Source: a virus. From it: DNA of 40,288 nt. This document shows positions 31,597 through 37,767 of the stretch, piece by piece. The stretch covers positions 1 through 40,288 of IMG/VR virus record IMGVR_UViG_3300033144_006416, one strand, 5' to 3'. Each line of letters begins with the position of its first letter. The stretch's first letter is position 1. A program made the position numbers and the translations under genes. The notes below the pieces were generated by a model. It ran no database searches, was not told the origin of the DNA, and was given only the letters and a program-made list of their open reading frames with translations.

Positions 31597-31652
31597 AGCC
31601 TCATCAGTGCTGGTATCTCCAGCAGACGCCCTCACACGAGGGCGTTTCGGCT
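31597..31652 (-). ncRNA. Hammerhead ribozyme 3 (stem II open)
   Basis: Minus-strand order: AGCC, GAA, stem III ACGCCCTC/GAGGGCGT with loop GTGT, C17, stem I TGCTGG/CCAGCA with loop AGATA, CTGATGA, GGCT. Cleavage is predicted between forward bases 31625 and 31624. The upstream gene stop TGA (31654-31656) is separated from stem II by a single base. Confidence 0.93.
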
Positions 31653-31653
31653 A

Positions 31654-31980
31654 TCAGTCGATGAAACGGATCTCAGTGTGCCTCGCAGGACGTCCATCGT
31701 CGAAACCCCACGTCGCGACGAGTTCCGGCGTATCTGCGCATACGCGAACACGGTACGCGATGCTGTCATCGTAGATCTTCTGCACGCCAACGACTTCATG
31801 CACGAGAGCATGAATAGTTCCATAACAGGATTTGTCAGGATCTACGAACACGCAGTGCCTTCCGATATCGTTGTGGAACGGATGCGCTGGATCTACATCG
31901 AACAACCCTCCTTTGCTAGCAATGATACCCTTGAAATCCGGATGACTCTGATCGTGAATGTCCTTCTGATTCTTATTCAT
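31654..31980 (-). CDS. Unrecognised 108-residue protein between ribozymes 4 and 3
   Basis: ATG 31980 follows AAGGAGGAGCGTGAC behind ribozyme 4. The protein starts MNKNQKDIHDQSHPDFKGII and appears a compact alpha/beta or small beta-barrel type (GRHCVFVDPDKSCYGTIHAL, later DDSIAYRVRVCADTPELVAT). Composition is that of a real folded protein. No family recognised. Confidence 0.75.
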   Translation of the reverse strand: MNKNQKDIHDQSHPDFKGIIASKGGLFDVDPAHPFHNDIGRHCVFVDPDKSCYGTIHALVHEVVGVQKIYDDSIAYRVRVCADTPELVATWGFDDGRPARHTEIRFID

Positions 31981-32000
31981 GTCACGCTCCTCCTTCTTAA

Positions 32001-32054
32001 AGCCTCATCAGTGCTGGTATCTCCAGCAGACGCTCCCGAAGGAGCGTTTCGGCT
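32001..32054 (-). ncRNA. Hammerhead ribozyme 4 (stem II open, UUCG-capped stem III)
   Basis: Minus-strand order: AGCC, GAA, stem III ACGCTCC/GGAGCGT capped by the stable tetraloop TTCG, C17, stem I TGCTGG/CCAGCA with loop AGATA, CTGATGA, GGCT. Cleavage is predicted between forward bases 32029 and 32028. It lies two bases beyond the TAG stop of the upstream gene (32057-32059) and 20 bases before the next ATG. Confidence 0.93.
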
Positions 32055-32056
32055 AT

Positions 32057-32398
32057 CTAGTACTGCGAGTCGTTCTCGATCGCCCAGTCAACGACTGCGG
32101 CTTCTGCCATTGACATGTTGCACGTCTCGTTGTAGCAATCCTCGTAGACCTTGACAGCGATCTTATTCCACGTCGCGAAGATAATATCCTTGTCGCCATC
32201 GATCACGACGTACTGCTTCTTCAGACCGTTCAATCCGTTTCTTACCATCTCGACGGCACAGCGCTTCACACTCTTCTTAGAAAGAGCAGCGCGCATCGCG
32301 TCGCGGTACGGCTCGAGTTCAATGTCAGTGTAGCAATTGTTGCTTACGAAGTCGATGTATGCCTTGCAAGCATCCTTAAGTTCCTGTCCCTTTTTCAT
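32057..32398 (-). CDS. Unrecognised 113-residue protein before ribozyme 4
   Basis: ATG 32398 follows GAGGAGGAGCGAG, a leader nearly identical to that of the gene before it. The protein is mainly helical (MKKGQELKDACKAYIDFVSN, ALSKKSVKRCAVEMVRNGLN) with a central beta stretch (KKQYVVIDGDKDIIFATWNK) and several cysteines. Function unknown. No ribozyme separates it from the preceding gene. Confidence 0.75.
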   Translation of the reverse strand: MKKGQELKDACKAYIDFVSNNCYTDIELEPYRDAMRAALSKKSVKRCAVEMVRNGLNGLKKQYVVIDGDKDIIFATWNKIAVKVYEDCYNETCNMSMAEAAVVDWAIENDSQY

Positions 32399-32427
32399 CT
32401 CGCTCCTCCTCTTTAATAGAAAGGTCG

Positions 32428-32673
32428 TTACACAACGTTAAAGTCTACTGAAAAATACCCACACGCGTGCGAGGGATTGCTGCTGTCGAACTCAACGAAC
32501 TCGATGTTCGTCACTTCGATCTCGATCCCCTCAGTTTCTTTCATCTCGGCTTTCGTGATCTCCTCCGCTTTGTCAAATGCCTCACGGCACACATCAAAAT
32601 CATCATCGAAATCCGCAACGAACAAGCAAACTTCCGTCCACCTTGTCTTGCTCTCTGTCTCCTGCTTCTTCAT
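32428..32673 (-). CDS. First gene of the ribozyme operon, 81 residues
   Basis: ATG 32673 follows GAGGAGGAGCGAG. The acidic protein (MKKQETESKTRWTEVCLFVA, then an acidic helix EAFDKAEEITKAEMKE, then beta strands ending CGYFSVDFNVV) has alpha/beta layout. It is the first gene after the leftward promoter at 32723-32751. Function unknown. Confidence 0.75.
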   Translation of the reverse strand: MKKQETESKTRWTEVCLFVADFDDDFDVCREAFDKAEEITKAEMKETEGIEIEVTNIEFVEFDSSNPSHACGYFSVDFNVV

Positions 32674-32722
32674 CTCGCTCCTCCTCAGTTTGAGTGCCCT
32701 CTCGTATAGCGTAACTATATAT

Positions 32723-32751
32723 AATATATACCTGTTGCACGTTCTTGTACA
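32723..32751 (-). promoter_or_regulatory. Leftward promoter of the ribozyme operon
   Basis: On the minus strand TGTACA (32746-32751) and TATATT (forward AATATA, 32723-32728) are 17 bases apart. Same hexamer and spacing occur at 38637-38665. The spacer holds AGAACGTGCA (32736-32745), related to motifs in the 38.7-39.0 kb control region, and GATGAAAGATGA lies just upstream (32761-32772). The gap between genes here runs 32674-32999. Confidence 0.6.
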
Positions 32752-32825
32752 CCCCTATTTTCATCTTTCATCATTTTTTTTTGATGCGTAACCTATGCAG
32801 CAGTAAAGAGTTAAGTATTGAGCTG

Positions 32826-32859
32826 AAATAAAAATGGCGCCGTGTGTTAAACGGCGCCA
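32826..32859 (-). terminator. Leftward rho-independent terminator after the methyltransferase gene
   Basis: On the minus strand a perfect 9-bp stem, TGGCGCCGT/ACGGCGCCA with a 7-base loop, is followed by TTTTTATTT. It ends the leftward transcript of the 33-38 kb operon just before the promoter of the ribozyme operon. Bases 32860-32999 between it and the methyltransferase stop hold no gene that I can support. Confidence 0.92.
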
Positions 32860-32999
32860 CTGGAGCGCGATCCTGCTGCAAAGATCACGCGAAGGAGGGG
32901 AATCAGAAGGTGATCACTTACAATGTAATAGTACAACGCCCGATCGAATGTGTATACCGAAGACTCCGCTGGTATGCGATCAACACAACATCACTCACT

Positions 33000-33839
33000 T
33001 CAACACGTCACCTTCAGTCTCCACAGGCAGTTCCTGCTTTTGTTAGGATGCAGCGGAGCGAAGATCGTTGCGAGGTAGTTCGAGTCGTAGTACCCACGCA
33101 GGCGATCGAACACGATCCTCTCGGCTTTATCGAACGCGGGCTTGATATCCGTCTGCGAAGCGAACGTGCCAAAGATACCTTCAATAGAGAAACGCTCATC
33201 AAGCGCTTTGCGAAGCTCCTCGTACCTCCACTCGTAGATGTGGTTTCCCGCAGCGGATCCGTTGAAGCACGGCGTCGACAGGAAGCAGATTGGATCGTGG
33301 ACTCCAGTGTCCTTGTACAACCGCATCGCTGAAGCGATGTTGTCGAGCAGCTTAACCCCGTCCGCTTTTGGCATGTGCTCGAGGACTTCGAAGCATGCGA
33401 TCACGTCGAACGCGTACCCAGTCTCGCCGGTCGCACGGCTGAGATCTTCGAAATTTGTGACATCACAATCGTCGATGATCGCCATGAACGTCTTGTCCGG
33501 GACCTTGCCCTCGGCGCGGAGTAGCGCTGTGAGGTCCTTGTACTTCTCCCCATCAGCCGAGATCCGTGTGCCGTGATCACCTTTCTTCGCCAACGTTCGA
33601 ACCTCCAGCCCGACGTAAAGTGCAGGAGCGCACTTGTTCGCGTACAACGCCCACGCGAGCGGAGCACCTTTCCCGCACCCGATGTCGAGCACATTTCCGC
33701 TACCACGTATCTTCACCCAGAACTTCGCGATGTGCGTCCACCTTAGATGGTGAGCGAGAATGTCGCGGTGCAGAATCTGGCGCTCGATGTAGGTCCTCGG
33801 ATCGAGCTGCGTCTTGTTGTGATCTGCTGCTTTCTTCAT
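33000..33839 (-). CDS. Class I SAM-dependent methyltransferase
   Basis: ATG 33839 follows GGAGGTAGAT, giving 279 residues. Motif I is VLDIGCGKG (about 50-58), which binds S-adenosylmethionine, followed by strands YVGLEVR and MAIIDDCDV and by FDVIACFEVLEHM (motif IV region), typical of small-molecule, sugar or nucleic acid methyltransferases. No DNA methyltransferase (N/D)PP(Y/W) or PC motif is seen, so the substrate is open. It ends just before a strong terminator. Confidence 0.85.
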   Translation of the reverse strand: MKKAADHNKTQLDPRTYIERQILHRDILAHHLRWTHIAKFWVKIRGSGNVLDIGCGKGAPLAWALYANKCAPALYVGLEVRTLAKKGDHGTRISADGEKYKDLTALLRAEGKVPDKTFMAIIDDCDVTNFEDLSRATGETGYAFDVIACFEVLEHMPKADGVKLLDNIASAMRLYKDTGVHDPICFLSTPCFNGSAAGNHIYEWRYEELRKALDERFSIEGIFGTFASQTDIKPAFDKAERIVFDRLRGYYDSNYLATIFAPLHPNKSRNCLWRLKVTC

Positions 33840-33861
33840 ATCTACCTCCGTCCAGTTAAAC

Positions 33862-33931
33862 GGCGGGAGGGGGCAATTCCTCCCGCCAACCACAAGGCAT
33901 GGCTCCGCGAAGCCCCACCAGACTCGCGGAG
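33862..33931 (-). promoter_or_regulatory. Two GC-rich hairpins before the methyltransferase gene
   Basis: GGCGGGAGG (33862-33870) pairs with CCTCCCGCC (33879-33887), and CTCCGCGA (33903-33910) pairs with TCGCGGAG (33924-33931). On the minus strand both precede the methyltransferase start. The nearer one is followed by GTTTAACT, a poor U-run, so partial termination or mRNA protection is possible. Confidence 0.6.
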
Positions 33932-33946
33932 ATCAACGGGCTTCGT

Positions 33947-34399
33947 TTAACGTTCGACATCACCTCCTTCAGGAATAATCATCACTGGTGCGATGGTACA
34001 CGATGCCGCTCTGACATGCATACCAAGATACCAGTCCTCACGTGTCACATCAATGTAGAAAATACTGTCAGCATATATTCCAACAACGAAGGGGTCCAGG
34101 CGCCACTCCAGCATCCCGGACCCCCTTGCGTCTACCAACGCTCCACACGAAGGAGGAGAGAAGAGAGATGTGTCGGTCTCGCTGATAGCCGCAGATCTGT
34201 AGCAGTACATCCTGTACGGCATAACACCCGTGTCGACGAAAGTCGTCTCCGGCAGAGGCACGTAGAACACAACGGTATCGTGGACACTCACCCGCTCGAT
34301 AATGTGCCCGGTTATCCCGGCTTCGATGTCCGCAGGGTTCGGCTTGATCACGCAGAAGAACGCCCACAATGCGACTACCACGAATGTGCTAGGTCGCAT
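33947..34399 (-). CDS. Exported or membrane-anchored protein
   Basis: ATG 34399 follows AAGGGAGTTCCCT, giving 150 residues. The N-terminus MRPSTFVVVALWAFFCVIKP is a signal peptide or membrane anchor. The rest is beta-rich (HIIERVSVHDTVVFYVPLPE, GIYADSIFYIDVTREDWYLG). The start overlaps the upstream gene by 11 bases. A role at the envelope, such as superinfection exclusion, is possible; no family is recognised. Confidence 0.7.
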   Translation of the reverse strand: MRPSTFVVVALWAFFCVIKPNPADIEAGITGHIIERVSVHDTVVFYVPLPETTFVDTGVMPYRMYCYRSAAISETDTSLFSPPSCGALVDARGSGMLEWRLDPFVVGIYADSIFYIDVTREDWYLGMHVRAASCTIAPVMIIPEGGDVER

Positions 34400-34688
34400 A
34401 GGGAACTCCCTTGAACTGCGGGAACATGGCGAGAGCAACGTCCTCTCTCAAGCAGTCACCGCTGTCCAAGACCATCTGCGCTTCTTCGCGGTGGTTCCAT
34501 CCGGGGACATCCTTCGCGTATGCTGTCCAGCATCCTTCGATCCTGGTCGTTGCAGCGCATATAGCCCTCATCGACAGAGGGTAGATATGGACTATCGGTC
34601 TCCACGCTGCGAACGCCTCCTTCGTGCTGCCGGGTTCGACGAAATGCTCCTTCGCCCATTCCGGCCATTCTAGTCTGCTCATGGGCAC
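34389..34688 (-). CDS. Small unrecognised protein
   Basis: The 99-residue frame begins at GTG 34688 (GGGAG four bases away) or at ATG 34682 two codons later. It is rich in Trp and Ala (LEWPEWAKEHFVEPGSTKEA, CWTAYAKDVPGWNHREEAQM). It overlaps both neighbours by about ten bases in a tightly packed set of small genes. No function is recognised. Confidence 0.68.
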   Translation of the reverse strand: MPMSRLEWPEWAKEHFVEPGSTKEAFAAWRPIVHIYPLSMRAICAATTRIEGCWTAYAKDVPGWNHREEAQMVLDSGDCLREDVALAMFPQFKGVPYAT

Positions 34689-34984
34689 ACGACTCCCGTC
34701 TCGTGCTGATGCAGCACGGTTGAATCCAGCTCCTCTTCATCCGGTCCTACGAGCGCCTTTCCCGCGCCGTTCCATCTGCGCATCTGCACGTAAACCGTCG
34801 CTGAGTCTACGACCACAACGACCACACACCTCTCGCCCACGATGATCGTGTCTCCAGACGCTATGGTACCGTCGACTACGTACCGCGCCGATGTGGGGTG
34901 CGGTGTGATATACGTCCTTACAGTAGATGTACACGAACTCAAGACCAGGGCCGACGATACCGCCAGTAGGTAGATCTTTCTCAT
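34679..34984 (-). CDS. Small lipoprotein
   Basis: This 101-residue protein starts MRKIYLLAVSSALVLSSCTS: a basic start, hydrophobic core and lipobox LSSC, so lipidation and cleavage before Cys18 are predicted. The mature part is beta-rich (DGTIASGDTIIVGERCVVVV). Phage lipoproteins often block later infection or act as spanins. Its place far from the lysis genes favours exclusion. The start overlaps the upstream stop (ATGA), and GGGAGGGAG lies upstream. Confidence 0.8.
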   Translation of the reverse strand: MRKIYLLAVSSALVLSSCTSTVRTYITPHPTSARYVVDGTIASGDTIIVGERCVVVVVVDSATVYVQMRRWNGAGKALVGPDEEELDSTVLHQHETGVVCP

Positions 34985-35229
34985 ACAAGACTGCTCCCTC
35001 CCGGCAGAAATGCCGTAAAATTTCCGTTCCCGTTGTGCGCGATCTCACCCAACGCACCGTCCGAGTCGTAGTAGAACAGGCGATCGTTCTGCTGCAGGAT
35101 ACCCCGGGTGTGCAGATCGTTTACTACCGCCTCGACGTCGTTCGTAACGGTCATCACCCCAGCGCAATGTCCTGTGTCTTTGATCGTCACACGCCTTTCG
35201 ATGCTGACGACTTGATATTCACTCCGCAT
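34981..35229 (-). CDS. Small unrecognised protein, 82 residues
   Basis: ATG 35229 follows AAGGAGGATTGAT. The sequence is mixed alpha/beta (MRSEYQVVSIERRVTIKDTG, then DVEAVVNDLHTRGILQQNDR, then YYDSDGALGEIAHNGNG). The stop overlaps the lipoprotein start, so they are probably translated together. No family is recognised. Confidence 0.72.
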   Translation of the reverse strand: MRSEYQVVSIERRVTIKDTGHCAGVMTVTNDVEAVVNDLHTRGILQQNDRLFYYDSDGALGEIAHNGNGNFTAFLPGGSSLV

Positions 35230-35230
35230 A

Positions 35231-35557
35231 TCAATCCTCCTTGAACCTGCTGCGCTCCTCGATGGGAACGATCGGTCGTTTGAACGCTCGGCAGTTATGA
35301 TGAACCGGAGGTAGCACGACCCTATCGACGGGGCGGAGCTCGAACGCCTTGCAGTACGGGCAGAATACCGGTTCTATCAGCAGCTCGGTATCGCCAAGCA
35401 TGACTACTACGTTTGAGCAGTTTCCGCACTGCCATGAGAACGTCTTTAGGTTTTTCCGCTTCCCGGGTATCAGGATCCATGCAGCACCGAACCCGACCAC
35501 TCCAGCGCATGCCAGGTATATCAGCAAACTCGTGACGTTCAGGTCTATCGCGCTCAT
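35231..35557 (-). CDS. Membrane-anchored zinc-ribbon protein
   Basis: ATG 35557 follows AGGAGGTCGAGG. Residues 9-30 (TSLLIYLACAGVVGFGAAWI) form one membrane helix; a basic stop-transfer follows (GKRKNLK), and a zinc ribbon is made by CGNC (about 44-47) and CPYC (about 66-69). The zinc ribbon is probably cytoplasmic. Possible roles include exclusion or host membrane take-over; none is established. Confidence 0.75.
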   Translation of the reverse strand: MSAIDLNVTSLLIYLACAGVVGFGAAWILIPGKRKNLKTFSWQCGNCSNVVVMLGDTELLIEPVFCPYCKAFELRPVDRVVLPPVHHNCRAFKRPIVPIEERSRFKED

Positions 35558-35934
35558 CCTCGACCTCCTGGAATTATGTGCAGTTTCGGCTTCTGCACCT
35601 CGCCCCTCGGCTTGATCCTGAAGCAGGTGAAGACCCAGACCCAGATGCCCTCATCATTCTTCGACACCTCGACCGACTCCACCTGCCAGAACGTTGAGAT
35701 CGCTTGACCCGTAGGCGACAGAATGGCGTTCCGCGCCTTCTCCTCGACCACCTGCCCGTAGTGCATCGGGCACACGAACGCGGGAGCAGAATGATGCTCC
35801 TCGTCAACGTTCTGCTCATCCATCCAGACGCCGAAGTTCCCGATGTTCGCGAACACAAGCCGTGCATCGGGTGCCGGAACCGGCTGGATAGGCATGTGCC
35901 TTTTCGTTTCCTTTCTGTTGGTCTTCTTGACCAT
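35554..35934 (-). CDS. Unrecognised 126-residue protein
   Basis: The start is ATG 35934 (MVKKTNRKETKRHMPIQPVP), nine bases after GAGGGG; ATG 35943 abuts that site. The protein has a basic start, then beta strands and a Trp-rich end (STFWQVESVEVSKNDEGIWV, then FTCFRIKPRGE). It overlaps the downstream gene by four bases (ATGA). No function recognised. Confidence 0.68.
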   Translation of the reverse strand: MVKKTNRKETKRHMPIQPVPAPDARLVFANIGNFGVWMDEQNVDEEHHSAPAFVCPMHYGQVVEEKARNAILSPTGQAISTFWQVESVEVSKNDEGIWVWVFTCFRIKPRGEVQKPKLHIIPGGRG

Positions 35935-35936
35935 CA

Positions 35937-36272
35937 CTACCATCCCCTCAACGCTAGCCAGGCGATCATGCAACCAGCCCAGTTCGCTGCTATATCCACG
36001 AACGAGATGCCGTGCACTCCAAGCAGCATCTGAGCGATCTCGAACAGGACACCCCCGGCGAAGACCGCGGTGCAAATGTAGACGATCTTGACGTTCCGCC
36101 TCCGACGCGTCTCACCCTCGAAGCCGTTGTAGCAGCTATACCATACCGCCCTGTGGAAGCGGTTCACAGCCCAGACCAAGCAGCAGATCGCGCAGCACCC
36201 TGCGAGATGAACCCACTTATCGTGCATCTGCGCTTTGCTGAAGATCGAATCCGGCCATACTATCCAGTCCAT
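35937..36272 (-). CDS. VanZ-like membrane protein
   Basis: The 111-residue protein starts after GAGGAGGAGATGAT. It has three or four membrane helices and the VanZ layout: DKWVHLAGC near residue 18, and E-x2-Q in VLFEIAQMLLGVHGISFVDI with D.AAN near 92-97, matching the DK..H and EixQ..(R)..s.xDixaN pattern. VanZ-like proteins are membrane proteins linked to envelope functions, including glycopeptide resistance in some hosts. Its role in a phage is unknown. Confidence 0.72.
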   Translation of the reverse strand: MDWIVWPDSIFSKAQMHDKWVHLAGCCAICCLVWAVNRFHRAVWYSCYNGFEGETRRRRNVKIVYICTAVFAGGVLFEIAQMLLGVHGISFVDIAANWAGCMIAWLALRGW

Positions 36273-36273
36273 A

Positions 36274-36543
36274 TCATCTCCTCCTCATGTGCACGAACGT
36301 CCGCAGCAGAGGATGACGATTCTTCCGCCACTCAGTGACCCTCTTGAACCCGTTGCAGACGCCAGGCGGATTCGTTCGCACCCTGAACTTTGACCACCTG
36401 TGCTCCGCTAACCACCACCTGCCGTAGCAGTCCGTGAACTTGAACACAGGCCTCTTGGACACCTCATCGACGAACGCGAGGTACTTGATCCTCATCGGCC
36501 TTCCGCCAGTGATCCTGTAGAAGGCCTTCTTGAACCGTCTCAA
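36274..36543 (-). CDS. Small basic protein with TTG start
   Basis: The start TTG 36543 lies six bases after AGGAGG, and the upstream stop overlaps it (TTGA), so coupling is likely. The 89-residue protein is very basic (MRRFKKAFYRITGGRPMRIK, RWSKFRVRTNPPGVCNGFKR), with many Arg, Trp and Phe. Nucleic acid binding is possible. No family is recognised. Confidence 0.7.
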   Translation of the reverse strand: MRRFKKAFYRITGGRPMRIKYLAFVDEVSKRPVFKFTDCYGRWWLAEHRWSKFRVRTNPPGVCNGFKRVTEWRKNRHPLLRTFVHMRRR

Positions 36544-36761
36544 CTCCCACCTCCTGTCGTATCCGGCTGAGCCGGGTTCGGTCCTGATCCCTTGAAGAAC
36601 AGGTAGTCGTACACCTTGCTCTGACCGCTCTGCAGATTACCGATATCATCCTTCATCAGATGCTGGTTTACGATGACCGTGATAATACCTCCGATCAGCA
36701 GAACGAGCAAGCCGACTATCGTAGCCCACGCACTCCACTTCTGAAGCCAGCTGTCAGGCAT
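36540..36761 (-). CDS. Small single-span membrane protein
   Basis: The 73-residue protein has one membrane helix (about 11-33, SAWATIVGLLVLLIGGIITV) followed by a soluble part (HLMKDDIGNLQSGQSKVYDY) and a Pro/Gly/Thr tail. GGGAGGG lies upstream of ATG 36761. Size and layout are compatible with a holin-like or inner-membrane spanin-like protein, but it lies far from the lysis cluster. Confidence 0.7.
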   Translation of the reverse strand: MPDSWLQKWSAWATIVGLLVLLIGGIITVIVNQHLMKDDIGNLQSGQSKVYDYLFFKGSGPNPAQPDTTGGGS

Positions 36762-37041
36762 CGAAGATCACCCTCCCCTGCGCCAGAGCCCAGGTGACAT
36801 CGAGTGGTGTTCCGGTCAGACCACACCACCCAAAGACAGCAGTCCGCTCACTCTCCTTGTCTGTAATACTACGCCCCTCAGCAGCGGGTTCCCTGACTGT
36901 CGCGGTCCTCCAGAGTATGCAACGCGTTTCGTCACATATCGCCAAAGCCCGGTTATAATCCTGCAGATCATCATCCCGCTCAAGGGTTACATTCGCATAT
37001 ATTGCCGCAATCTTCAGCAGCGGGCAGTACTTCGGTCCCAT
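36754..37041 (-). CDS. Small cysteine-motif protein
   Basis: ATG 37041 follows GGAGGGAGGTTAGGT. The 95-residue protein has a spaced cysteine pattern: YCPLLKIA near residue 5, CDETRCILW near 36-44 and WCGL near 73. Small phage proteins with a CPL...C....C.W...C pattern are widespread; a metal or Fe-S site is suspected. No function is established. Confidence 0.72.
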   Translation of the reverse strand: MGPKYCPLLKIAAIYANVTLERDDDLQDYNRALAICDETRCILWRTATVREPAAEGRSITDKESERTAVFGWCGLTGTPLDVTWALAQGRVIFDA

Positions 37042-37043
37042 AC

Positions 37044-37421
37044 CTAACCTCCCTCCGGGTCGTGGGTCACAGAACCATCATCCCCATGCAGAGCGGAATC
37101 CTCGGCGGGGTCTTCCGGGTCGTCTGCCTTCTTCACCCGTATGTCGTTGTAACTGCTGTCCACTCCCCAATCGATCCCGCTCTTTTCATCCGGGTCCCGT
37201 TCACCGTAACCCAACTGCGCGAGACGGCACTGCACGGTATTCATAACCCGGTTTGCTGTGCTGTCCTCAGGGTACTGGATCGACATGACCTCCTTGATCT
37301 CGCCGACGGTGAAATCCAAAGCTACATCGACTTCGACCTCCTCATCATCCGGCCTGCTGCCTGGGATGTCGCACGGTCTCACGCCGGGCGGAAGACCCCA
37401 ACCGAACTTGCCTCTACCCAT
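37044..37421 (-). CDS. Unrecognised protein with acidic tail
   Basis: ATG 37421 follows AAGGAGGTTAAG. The 125-residue protein starts MGRGKFGWGLPPGVRPCDIP, has a helical middle (EIKEVMSIQYPEDSTANRVM, then NTVQCRLAQLGYGE) and ends in a Asp/Glu-rich tail. The N-terminal GxGLPPGV..CDIPG motif looks conserved-protein-like, but I do not recognise a family. Confidence 0.7.
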   Translation of the reverse strand: MGRGKFGWGLPPGVRPCDIPGSRPDDEEVEVDVALDFTVGEIKEVMSIQYPEDSTANRVMNTVQCRLAQLGYGERDPDEKSGIDWGVDSSYNDIRVKKADDPEDPAEDSALHGDDGSVTHDPEGG

Positions 37422-37482
37422 CTTAACCTCCTTCGCGCATGCTGCAAAATTGCCCCTCCACAGCGTCTCTCACCTCACTGTC

Positions 37483-37557
37483 CTAGCGTAACCACCAGAA
37501 CAGATCGATGATCAGCTTAACGACAATTACTGCCGTCATGATCTTGACTGGAATCAT
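37483..37557 (-). CDS. 24-residue single-span membrane micro-protein
   Basis: On the minus strand GGAGGAGGTGGTAGT precedes ATG 37557. The frame gives 24 residues beginning MIPVKIMTAVIVVKLIIDLF, almost all one hydrophobic helix, ending in Trp-Trp-Leu-Arg. The strong ribosome site, the position in a 160-base gap and the membrane-like composition support translation. Function unknown. Confidence 0.6.
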   Translation of the reverse strand: MIPVKIMTAVIVVKLIIDLFWWLR

Positions 37558-37581
37558 ACTACCACCTCCTCCCGGTTGAAG

Positions 37582-37767
37582 TCACTTTCGGTTCCTCTTC
37601 CTGCTCGCTCGAGCGATCCTCTTCCTCGCGTCGCGCTTCTTCCGGTACTCTCGGTCTCGTGAGCCCGGTTCGTAGTTGCTGCTGAGGTCCGGGTAATTCT
37701 CGACCCTCGATGACCCGAACAGCGCTGCAGCGGTCAAAATGTGAGCGAGCATCTTGTCGTTCTTCAT
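37582..37767 (-). CDS. Small basic protein
   Basis: ATG 37767 lies behind AGAGGGTTTGAT and overlaps the stop of the longer upstream frame (ATGA). The 61-residue protein has a short hydrophobic helix (MLAHILTAAALFGS) and a highly basic C-terminal half (RKKRDARKRIARASRKRNRK). Nucleic acid binding is plausible. No family is recognised. Confidence 0.65.
   Translation of the reverse strand: MKNDKMLAHILTAAALFGSSRVENYPDLSSNYEPGSRDREYRKKRDARKRIARASRKRNRK

Noticed and set aside
30948-32054. Ordinary terminators or attenuators between the small genes
   Set aside because: The stems lack U-runs, while the invariant hammerhead core bases are present in every copy.
32844-33332. Rightward 162-codon open frame
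   Set aside because: It runs from a terminator hairpin into the reverse of the methyltransferase gene and its composition looks like an antisense shadow.
33000-33839. DNA restriction-modification methyltransferase
   Set aside because: The SAM motif is clear, but no (N/D)PP(Y/W) or PC catalytic motif is seen, so only a general methyltransferase call is justified.
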